9,793 nt of DNA from Candidatus Finniella inopinata. Lineage in GTDB: Bacteria; Pseudomonadota; Alphaproteobacteria; Paracaedibacterales; CAITNM01. The position numbers and the translations under genes are program-made. The stretch lies in NCBI GenBank assembly GCA_945903885.1, contig CAMDPB010000019.1:1-9793 (forward strand). The letters are read 5' to 3'. This document shows positions 1 to 6,600 of the stretch, one piece after another. The number at the start of each line of letters is the position of its first letter. Position 1 is the first letter of the stretch. The notes beneath the pieces were generated by a model, which had not been told where the DNA came from, did not search any database, and saw only the letters and a program-made list of their open reading frames with translations.

Positions 1-115
1 AATCAGAAACCATTACCCTCTCTAGAATAATATCAGCAGCACCCGAGACAGAAGCAACAATTTTTTGAGTATCAAGAACACTCAATACAAAAAATACCAC
101 AAAAAAAACTCTCAT
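1..115 (-). CDS. Partial gene for a putative exported protein (5' end only)
   Basis: This is the first 38 codons of a gene that runs leftwards out of the window. The ATG at 115-113 is the only reasonable start, because an in-frame TAA lies 15 bases upstream (130-128) and a strong ribosome binding site lies between. The N-terminus has one basic residue (R2), then a hydrophobic run at residues 3-14 rich in V, F and L, then a polar stretch leading into IVASVSGAAD (19-28). This resembles a signal peptide, although the n-region charge is weak and no clear cleavage site is visible, so an N-terminal membrane anchor is also possible. The gene is divergent from hemE across the putative origin, so it would be transcribed with the leftward replication fork. 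I do not recognise the family from this fragment. The IVASV-like start of the mature part faintly recalls periplasmic folding factors such as SurA, but that is too weak to use. Confidence 0.6.
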   Translation of the reverse strand, partial: MRVFFVVFFVLSVLDTQKIVASVSGAADIILERVMVSD

Positions 116-121
116 GACGAA

Positions 122-130
122 TCCCCCTTA
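122..130 (-). promoter_or_regulatory. Shine-Dalgarno site of the leftward exported-protein gene
   Basis: Read on the minus strand this is TAAGGGGGA. It differs at one base from the 16S complement TAAGGAGG and ends six bases before the ATG at 115-113. Its TAA is also the in-frame stop that fixes the start of the small partial gene. Confidence 0.6.
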
Positions 131-214
131 AAAAAAATAAAACCGATCCACTGTGATATAGTAACCACCTCAAAATTTTTCAACCCAAATCTTTTTGTCC
201 CACCTTCTTTCCCA

Positions 215-235
215 TGTGCATAAGATTGTGGAAAA
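215..235 (-). promoter_or_regulatory. Pair of DnaA boxes, same orientation
   Basis: TGTGCATAA (215-223) and TGTGGAAAA (227-235) both match the complement of TTWTNCACA exactly. They are separated by three bases, so the box starts are 12 bases apart. The close, same-direction spacing would suit cooperative DnaA binding on one face of the helix. Binding itself is inferred. Confidence 0.75.
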
Positions 236-249
236 ATATACATAAGCAC

Positions 250-286
250 TGTGTAAACATTGTGTAAAAAATCCCCCTGTGCATAA
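250..286 (-). promoter_or_regulatory. Cluster of three DnaA boxes, same orientation
   Basis: TGTGTAAAC (250-258, one mismatch), TGTGTAAAA (261-269, exact) and TGTGCATAA (278-286, exact) point the same way as the pair at 215-235. The starts are 11 and 17 bases apart. The first and second are near copies of each other. Together with 215-235 they make a directional array of five sites in about 70 bases, the densest part of the origin. Confidence 0.72.
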
Positions 287-315
287 AAGCTCAGTTAGCC
301 ACGAAATTCTATAAC

Positions 316-377
316 TTATACACCAGTTGTAAACATACAAACAAAAAACATCCCCAGATTAGAAAAAATTTTACACA
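316..377 (+). promoter_or_regulatory. DnaA boxes in the opposite orientation
   Basis: TTTTACACA at 369-377 matches TTWTNCACA exactly on the plus strand. TTATACACC at 316-324 differs only in the last base. Both face the array at 215-286, so the origin has boxes in both directions, as is usual in bacterial origins. Confidence 0.6.
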
Positions 378-422
378 ACCAGCTCACACAAGCATTCTAT
401 CCTCTATACAAAAAGAAAATCT

Positions 423-431
423 TGTGGATAA
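423..431 (-). promoter_or_regulatory. Perfect high-affinity DnaA box
   Basis: TGTGGATAA is the exact complement of TTATCCACA, the strong R1/R4-type box of Escherichia coli. It is the only perfect strict-consensus copy in the region. It lies about 65 bases from the AT-only stretch next to hemE, a plausible place for DnaA to start loading towards the unwinding site. Confidence 0.8.
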
Positions 432-456
432 GATGGGGACAACTTTGGGATTAGGC

Positions 457-465
457 TTTTGCACA
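457..465 (+). promoter_or_regulatory. DnaA box nearest hemE
   Basis: TTTTGCACA matches TTWTNCACA exactly on the plus strand. It is the last box before the AT-only tract at 490-512 and faces the perfect box at 423-431. Because it lies 50 bases upstream of the hemE start, DnaA bound here could also affect hemE transcription; that is inference. Confidence 0.68.
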
Positions 466-489
466 AGCACTACTACCAACACTAAAACC

Positions 490-512
490 TTTAAATATAT
501 ATATTATTATTA
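490..512. other. AT-only tract: possible DNA unwinding element and hemE -10 region
   Basis: This stretch holds only A and T, including alternating TA steps and then three ATT units, and ends two bases before the hemE ATG. Low duplex stability next to a DnaA box makes it the best candidate for the origin's melting site. The same stretch contains TATATT, which could serve as a -10 element. A transcript starting downstream of it would begin almost at the start codon. No convincing -35 element was found. Both roles are inferred from composition and position. Confidence 0.5.
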
Positions 513-514
513 GT

Positions 515-1504
515 ATGAAAATTGTTCGAGCGTTAAACGGTCATATTGAAATTCAAAAACCCATTTGGATAATGCGGCAAGCTGGTCGTTATTTACCAGA
601 ATACAGGGCTTTGAGAAAAAAAAGCCCTAACTTTATGGATTTTTGTCTGAACCCTGAAATGGTTGTGGAAGCAACTCTTCAGCCAATTGTTCGATTTGAT
701 TTTGATGCAGCAATTATTTTTAGTGACATTCTTGTTATCCCGCATTTTTTAGGTCAGAGCGTTCACTTTAAGGAGGGGGTTGGTCCCATTCTTGAGCGCG
801 CCAATTGGCAAGAGCTTCTGCAAACACCCACCCAAGAAGACATTCATATCATTTATGAATCAATAAAAAATGTTAGACGAGAACTAGACTCACAAAAAGC
901 ATTGATTGGGTTTGTTGGGTGTCCATGGACGATTGCTTCATACATGATAAGGGAGGGTAAGACCAATAGCTTTGAGGGGTTGGTTACACATGCCAAAACC
1001 TGGCCTCTTTTTAATAAGCTTATGGATAAACTCACCACTGTTATTTCAGATCATGCAGTTCGTCAATTAAGGTCCGGGGCAAACGTTGTGCAACTTTTTG
1101 AATCGTGGGCGTCAGCTGTTCCTGCTGAGCTTCAACAAATGTGGTTATTTGAACCCGCAGAAAAAATCATTCGCCAGATTCAAAAACAAGTGCCCGGGGC
1201 AAATGTTATCTATTATGGTAAGGGGATTGCTGGCCAGGCCATAAAAAATCTGCAACATCTGGGGGTTGGTTTTGGTGTAAGCCAGGACACAAGGCTTTCT
1301 TCTCTAAAGGACACAAGCGTTTGCTTACAGGGAAATCTTGATCCCCAAAAACTTCTCGATGGTAATTTTAGGGGGGATGTTTTAAATATTTTAGAATTCT
1401 CAAAAGATCGACCATTTATTGTTAACCTCGGTCACGGAATTCTTCCTGAAACGCCAGTATCACATGTTGAGGGGTTTGTTGATTTGGTGCGGAGTCGGCA
1501 ATGA
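515..1504 (+). CDS. hemE: Uroporphyrinogen decarboxylase
   Basis: This cytoplasmic enzyme decarboxylates the four acetate side chains of uroporphyrinogen III to give coproporphyrinogen III. The 329-residue protein is slightly shorter than the usual 340-355. The family signature MRQAGRYLPEYR lies at residues 20-31, with R21 and R25 as the conserved substrate-binding arginines. FSDIL at 69-73 supplies the catalytic aspartate D71 (human D86). Y143 in ASYM, S197 in FESWAS and H307 in NLGHGI match human Y164, S219 and H339. All key residues are present. The next in-frame ATG is codon 20, inside the signature, so the start at 515 is the only sensible ATG. No Shine-Dalgarno sequence precedes it, only an AT-only tract, so translation may be leaderless or nearly so. 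The stop overlaps the hemH start by four bases (ATGA), indicating a coupled operon. Transcription runs away from the origin. Confidence 0.97.
   Translation: MKIVRALNGHIEIQKPIWIMRQAGRYLPEYRALRKKSPNFMDFCLNPEMVVEATLQPIVRFDFDAAIIFSDILVIPHFLGQSVHFKEGVGPILERANWQELLQTPTQEDIHIIYESIKNVRRELDSQKALIGFVGCPWTIASYMIREGKTNSFEGLVTHAKTWPLFNKLMDKLTTVISDHAVRQLRSGANVVQLFESWASAVPAELQQMWLFEPAEKIIRQIQKQVPGANVIYYGKGIAGQAIKNLQHLGVGFGVSQDTRLSSLKDTSVCLQGNLDPQKLLDGNFRGDVLNILEFSKDRPFIVNLGHGILPETPVSHVEGFVDLVRSRQ
1491..1494 (+). promoter_or_regulatory. Shine-Dalgarno site of hemH
   Basis: GGAG lies inside the last codons of hemE, six bases before the hemH ATG at 1501. It supports this start and shows that hemH can be initiated by ribosomes finishing hemE. 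Confidence 0.55.
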
Positions 1505-2529
1505 AACAAAAGATTGTGGTTGTTTTGATGAACCTTGGTGGGCCAGATTCTCTTGTGGCTGTTCGACCATTTTTGTTTAACTTGTTTTACGACAGGGCTA
1601 TTTTGAATTTACCCAACCCCGCTCGTTACCTGTTGGCAAGATATATTTCATTTTTTCGCGACAAGAAAGCCAGGGGGATTTATTCCTTAATAGGGGGAAA
1701 ATCACCCATTTTAGGAAACACACTTGCACAAGCAAGATCCCTAAAGCTTGCACTGGAAGATGATTTTGATGTTGTTGTGGTGCCGGCAATGCGCTACTGG
1801 AGGCCCCGAGCCACCAATGTGCTTGACGCTGTAAAAGCCTTTAACCCTGTTAAGATTGTTTTGTTGCCTTTGTATCCGCAGTTTTCCACAACAACAACAA
1901 AATCCTCGATTCAAGAGTGGCAAAAAATAGCCCCCGAATGGCAATCAAGAACTGTTCTTGAGTGTTGCTATTTTAAAGACCGAGATTTTGTGAGGGCCCA
2001 CCAAGAGCTTATCAAACCAATTTTGGTCGAGGCAAAGAAACACGGTGCCCCCAGAATTCTTTTTTCTGCCCATGGATTGCCACAGAAAGTTGTCGATGTT
2101 GGTGATCCCTATCAGAAACAAACAGAGGCAAGTGTTGCTGCTATAATGCAAGATTTCGACGGAATTGAGTTTGTTGTTTGTTATCAAAGTAAGGTGGGAA
2201 GGCTAAGGTGGTTGACCCCAACTACAGAAGATGAGCTTAAAAAGGCGGGGTCACAATCCATACCTGTGGTTGTGGTTCCAATATCTTTTGTGTCAGAACA
2301 TTCAGAAACCCTGGTTGAGCTTGATATTGATTATGCAAAAAAAGCAAAAACTTGGGGGGTTCCTTTTTACGGACGAGTCCCGGCTTTGGGTGACAACCCC
2401 TCATACATAAAGTGTTTGGAAAATGCTGTGCGACGATTGGTTGTTGGTAAACCTACGGTGAGGCCCGATTGCTTAGTTGGTGTGTGCTCGCGTTTTTGTC
2501 CCAAGTCATCCGGGAACCAGGTTGCTTAG
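1501..2529 (+). CDS. hemH: Ferrochelatase
   Basis: HemH inserts ferrous iron into protoporphyrin IX, the last step of the protoporphyrin-dependent haem pathway. In Gram-negative bacteria it acts at the inner face of the inner membrane. At 342 residues it has the normal bacterial length. The start MKQKIVVVLMNLGGPDS carries the family's LxNLGGPxS motif, and GGKSPI is at 65-70. The catalytic histidine is H191 in FSAHGLP. The second active-site cluster, SEHSETLVELD (265-275), supplies E266, H267 and E269, matching human D340, H341 and E343. LYPQFSTTTT (124-133) is the usual LYPQ(Y/F)S segment. C324, C329 and C333 lie close together at the C-terminus and may bind a [2Fe-2S] cluster, with C155 or C156 as a possible fourth ligand. 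The gene overlaps hemE by four bases. Its last 24 bases overlap the 3' end of tssA on the other strand. Confidence 0.96.
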   Translation: MKQKIVVVLMNLGGPDSLVAVRPFLFNLFYDRAILNLPNPARYLLARYISFFRDKKARGIYSLIGGKSPILGNTLAQARSLKLALEDDFDVVVVPAMRYWRPRATNVLDAVKAFNPVKIVLLPLYPQFSTTTTKSSIQEWQKIAPEWQSRTVLECCYFKDRDFVRAHQELIKPILVEAKKHGAPRILFSAHGLPQKVVDVGDPYQKQTEASVAAIMQDFDGIEFVVCYQSKVGRLRWLTPTTEDELKKAGSQSIPVVVVPISFVSEHSETLVELDIDYAKKAKTWGVPFYGRVPALGDNPSYIKCLENAVRRLVVGKPTVRPDCLVGVCSRFCPKSSGNQVA

Positions 2530-3693
2530 TTGACTTATGTCTGCTGATCCAATCGGAGTGTTGGCTGCAATGGGTTGGTGATTTTGTTGGGTTGCTCTCG
2601 CCAGAAGCTCTAATAAAGAGCGGGTTTCTGGTCGGGTTTCCCTTAACTCTGCCAATATTTGAGATAGGGTTTTATTCTCCCATCCACCTATAAGCTTTAA
2701 AAGCGCAGGAGCAGGGCTGTGAGGTTCTAGTGTAAGAAGAAATTCACCTAACTGGCGAATAGCTTGATAAACGCCAGCTCTGTCATCTATTGTTTGTTTT
2801 TTTTGATCATCTTCCCTTGGCAGTTTGGTTTTTTCTTCGTCTGATAATGCTGGGTTTGTGCTGGATATTGTTTCACTGTTAATTTTTTCAACGGGAACTT
2901 TTTTGCATAAACTATATAATCCCTTAAGTTCCTCCAAATGATTAATTAGCCCATCAAAACGAGGACCCTCGTTTCCAATTTCTTCATTAACAAAAACATC
3001 AATGCTTTTTAAATTTTGTATGCATGTTTCTAGTAAAGAAACTTTTTTGCCTCCCTTTTCTTTGTTTACTTCAGAAAGAGCATTTCGAATTCTGTCTATG
3101 GTAATCAAGCCGTTTGCTAAAGATTTTTGGTAAGCGTCAGCTGCTGCCCCCCCTCTTTTTGCTTTTTTTTCTAAATTATCGGCTTCATAACACTTTGCAA
3201 GATTGGGGGGTTGACTGAAAATTGGGGAGAGTTCATTGAGTGGCTCAAGAAGTATTGTTTCGGCAGCTGATCTTATAAACGATTCAAAGATATTTGTGCG
3301 AAACTCTTGATCGGGATCCTCTGTTTTTTGTGGATGAAGGTCTTCCCAAAAAGACTTTATGAATGTCAGTAGTAGTGTTGTGTCTTGTGAAAAATTATCT
3401 AACCCGTGCAAATGTAGCCTTGCTTCTAAAAGCCAGGTTAAAAGTTGCAAGTCTTTTGATTTTGTTTGCAGAGCATCAAGAGACAGGCGTTCAACCTCTT
3501 GCCAATTGGCATGTTTCAACTCTCCCTCCCAACTTTCTCGATGCATGCCGTCATTTTCTTCTCGTCGGGCATCGCGAATTTTTATATAGACAGGATCGTA
3601 ACGTAACCATTCTCCAACACCATTGTTAGCACTAAGCGGGGTTAGGAGTTTTTCAGAAAAAGTTGGGGTTGGCGTTGTGTTGTCGCCCATCAT
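2506..3693 (-). CDS. tssA: Type VI secretion protein TssA (ImpA family)
   Basis: TssA proteins assist T6SS baseplate and tail assembly, many as a ring that caps the growing sheath. The 395-residue protein opens with an ImpA N-terminal domain at about 20-125. Its hallmarks are GVGEWLRYDPVYIKIRDARR (25-44), W64 in the ANWQEV segment and SKDLQLLTWLLEA (79-91), followed by WEDLHP (116-121). A charged, helix-prone middle region leads to a C-terminal segment, RAGVYQAIRQLGEFLLTLEP (305-324) then HSPAPALL, of the type found in shorter TssA variants. The final 25-30 residues are polar and look disordered. The start overlaps the tssM stop (ATGA at 3693-3690). A second ATG follows at once, and AGGTGA just upstream suits either one, so the true start may be one codon later. 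It is the last gene of this T6SS operon and its 3' end overlaps hemH by 24 bases. The TssA subclass is uncertain. Confidence 0.92.
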   Translation of the reverse strand: MMGDNTTPTPTFSEKLLTPLSANNGVGEWLRYDPVYIKIRDARREENDGMHRESWEGELKHANWQEVERLSLDALQTKSKDLQLLTWLLEARLHLHGLDNFSQDTTLLLTFIKSFWEDLHPQKTEDPDQEFRTNIFESFIRSAAETILLEPLNELSPIFSQPPNLAKCYEADNLEKKAKRGGAAADAYQKSLANGLITIDRIRNALSEVNKEKGGKKVSLLETCIQNLKSIDVFVNEEIGNEGPRFDGLINHLEELKGLYSLCKKVPVEKINSETISSTNPALSDEEKTKLPREDDQKKQTIDDRAGVYQAIRQLGEFLLTLEPHSPAPALLKLIGGWENKTLSQILAELRETRPETRSLLELLARATQQNHQPIAANTPIGSADISQLSNLVPG

Positions 3694-6600
3694 TCACCTG
3701 ACTCTTCTTTCTTTTTTTCTTCTGAACCATCGTCTTTTTCTTGTTCTTTATCACCAGCTTTTTCTTTTGGTTTGTCTTCTTTTGTATCCTCTTTTTTCTC
3801 AGAAACAAAAACACCAAAATCTACAGCTTCAATCGTTCCATCAGTTAAAACAGGCTTGTTTTTTATTTCCTTTGTTTTTTCTGGTAAATCGGGCGCTGAT
3901 GTTGGAAATGTCGGCATGGTAATTATCTTAGAGGGCCCCTTTGGTTTGCTGGAAGGATCTACTAGGCTTATGGAATTATACACAGTCGTGAATGTCTGGT
4001 CAGTCAACGGAACGCTGAACTTTAGAACATATGGATTGGGATCTGTGACCTTAGAAAAGGAACCCTTTGGTGCAATGTGATCACGAATCAACCACAATAA
4101 TGCCCACTGACTATCATAAACAAACTCAGCTGTAGAGCCCTCAACCTTTAGGGATGATTGTCCAGAATCAGAAGTTGGCTTGGGTGTGGTTCCGGTTTCT
4201 GGCCATCTGAAACCAACTGTTATTGGTCCTCCAAATGACCAGGTACCCTCTGTTTTTTTGTCATGTTTATCAATAGTGGTTATTTCATCAGTTTTTATAT
4301 ACCAATCAACAATTATATTGCCGCCGCTCTCTTTGTTGCGTGCTGTTCTAAAGTCAACCTTAATATTAAAGATTGGTCTGTCGGCGCTTGGATCTTTAAG
4401 GTATGCATTAAGAAACTGACGAACGTCTTCCATTGATAATAAGAATTGAACTGCATCTTTCATATCTGGACCAGTTTGGTACAGCTGATCTAGTATTGCT
4501 TTTGAGGAATCCCCACATTCTTTAAACATGTCAAAAAACTCACGAATGTCCTCTGGATTTGCCTCTCCTTTATTTTTTTCAAGTTTTGCACCCACAAAAG
4601 GAAACTTTCCTTTCAGGTTCTTATTAAAGAACACAACTAATTTTTCGTAATTTGTTGTGGCTTGTTGGCGTTGTAAAACTTCCGAACGTGATAAAATTTT
4701 CACTTTAATTTCTCGAAGAATTTCAAGTAAGTAATCTCCAGAAACTTCACTTAAATCCTTTAGCTTAAGGTCTTTAAGCATGTCCTTATAGTCACCCTCA
4801 TTAAGGTTTTTAAGAATGAAATTTTCAAGTTGCGCCAAAGAATTGCTCGGTTGTTTCTTGCTGTAGGCCTCAACCTGTTCCGTCAGCCTTATCCACCTCT
4901 CAATTAAAGCCTCATCTCTGTCTTCTGCGCCATCAAAGGCGGGGGTTTTTAAAAGCTCTACAATAGGCTTTGCAAAATCATTTATTGTGGATGTCAATAA
5001 TTCCCGTTGAATAGCTGCATAATGCTTTAAATCATTGGCATCTCGAACTGCAAATGCCCCAGTCGATGCTCCTGGTTTTCCGTCCCACCAATCAAAGTCA
5101 TCATGCTTCATTTTGTAGGGTTGGTGTTGCTTAATGTATGCATCAATTTTAGTAAGAAGCCATTGTGACTGGCTGCAAAGCAGATTGCGAAGATCTATGT
5201 AAGCTTTGCTGACATCATCTTGTTTCAAAATTTCCAATAGTGTTCCAAGTGGCTCAGCAACCGCTTTAAAGTCATTTATTTGTGCTCGCAGCATACGCTC
5301 TGCCCCAGTGCCTGGCTTTATATCTTTCGGGGCATCTATGAAAGTTTGCGCCTTTCCTAGTGTTGCCATTAAGACTTCTTGCAGATTTATTCTTGCTGCT
5401 ATTTTTATATTTTCTTGAACAGACATTGGATATGCCAATAAATCTTTGCTAATGAACGCGTCAAAATCTTTCATCATATTAAATGCAGCTTGTACTAAAC
5501 TTGAGTCCCAATAAACAAGTTTCCCCGCGGGAATTTTGGTTGTGAGAAGTTTCCCAGAAGGCGCTCCCATAAAGCTAAGCTTAAACAATGAAGTTAAGTA
5601 CTTTTCTAATGTTAATAATCCGTGAGATGGGGGGAGTGCTTTTTGATTAAGGCCTTTGTCTACCAAGGAATCATTAATGACCATTAAAAAATTTTTGAAA
5701 CGGTTGAATCCAATGGCGGTTTGATCAACCAAGTACTGGGTGACATCACGACCAAAGAGAGGTGACATGTCTATTTGGTCAAGAAATTTATCAAATTCTT
5801 TTCCGGGCATGAAATTTTTTCCATCTATCCATGTTGAGCCGAGCTCTCCTAAAGAGGGTGCTGTTATGGCTAAATCTCCGACTGCACTTCTAAGACTAGT
5901 AAGATCTGGAAGATGTTTTTCATTTTGACTTTGTGTTTGATCAACTAAGGTCTGGATACGTGATACTAGTGTTAGCGAATCATTTTTAGAAAATAGAGCA
6001 TTTAAAAAATTTTCATATAAAATTGATAAAGTTTGCCGCGCCATTTGCTGATAAGGCTTAAGATCAATTAAGGGGTAGGATGACTCATTTAAAAGCTTCC
6101 TAAAACTGGCGTATTGCCCAACAAACGTCTCGGGCAAATGAGAATTAAAGGTGTATATAATAAGACTATCAAGATCACGTGCATCAGGAGCACTTTTCAG
6201 GTTGTTAAACTTAAATAGCATATCGTTGAGCTCGTATAGCCCTTCTACATACTTCTTTAAAAGAAGATATTCACTAGACGCCAAGGGATTGAGAAGTGCT
6301 GCTAATGAGTTTGAGCGATCAGCCATCGTTGGTCTTAACTGCAGAAATCCTCTTGCTTTCATTAGCAAATCAACATAAATAGTACGGATTACTATTTCCT
6401 GATAAGCAACCTGAAGGCCTGCGTGAAGGTCTTTATGCAGTGGGCTAAACCAAGAAGCAGGCACAACAACAGAAATAAACTCCGTTTGTTGAAGCTCTTG
6501 CATCATTTCAAGCAATTGACGTGCGTAAGTGTCAAATAATGATGCTGTATGTCCTGGCTCATCAATTTTCAAATGCTGCATGTCTCTTAAGAGACTGCTC

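Larger units (their letters stand above)
116..514. other. oriC: Putative chromosomal replication origin (oriC)
   Basis: This 399-base gene-free stretch separates two divergent genes. It contains seven exact matches to the relaxed DnaA box consensus TTWTNCACA, at 215-223, 227-235, 261-269, 278-286, 369-377, 423-431 and 457-465. Two one-mismatch copies lie at 250-258 and 316-324. Next to hemE it has an AT-only stretch that could be the unwinding element. In Caulobacter crescentus and Rickettsia the origin lies beside hemE, which matches the context here. I looked for the CtrA site TTAA-N7-TTAA, which regulates the Caulobacter origin, and found none. The boxes and the AT tract are seen directly. 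Origin function is inferred from the cluster plus the hemE context. The alternative is a DnaA-regulated promoter region for hemE, but nine boxes or near boxes would be many for that. Confidence 0.85.

Noticed and set aside
128..142. TTAA at 128-131 as half of a CtrA site
   Set aside because: The second half-site, expected seven bases later, reads AAAA. The TTAA at 491-494 likewise has no partner.
2503..2536. Inverted repeat AAGTCA/TGACTT at the hemH-tssA junction as a bidirectional terminator
   Set aside because: The stem is only six bases with 22 bases between arms, is not GC-rich and has no T tract on either side. It is also inside both coding sequences.
2469..2693. 74-codon plus-strand open frame after hemH
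   Set aside because: It lies opposite tssA and inside the end of hemH in another frame, has no recognisable motif, and its composition is that of an antisense shadow.
3690..3720. Programmed frameshift producing a TssM-TssA fusion
   Set aside because: The -1 frame reaches a TGA at 3696-3694, directly before the tssA ATG, so no fusion can form by this route.
3623..3922. 99-codon plus-strand open frame rich in L and F, looking like a membrane protein
   Set aside because: It is antisense to the charged tail of tssM and the start of tssA. The L/F-rich look comes from the complement of K/E codons.
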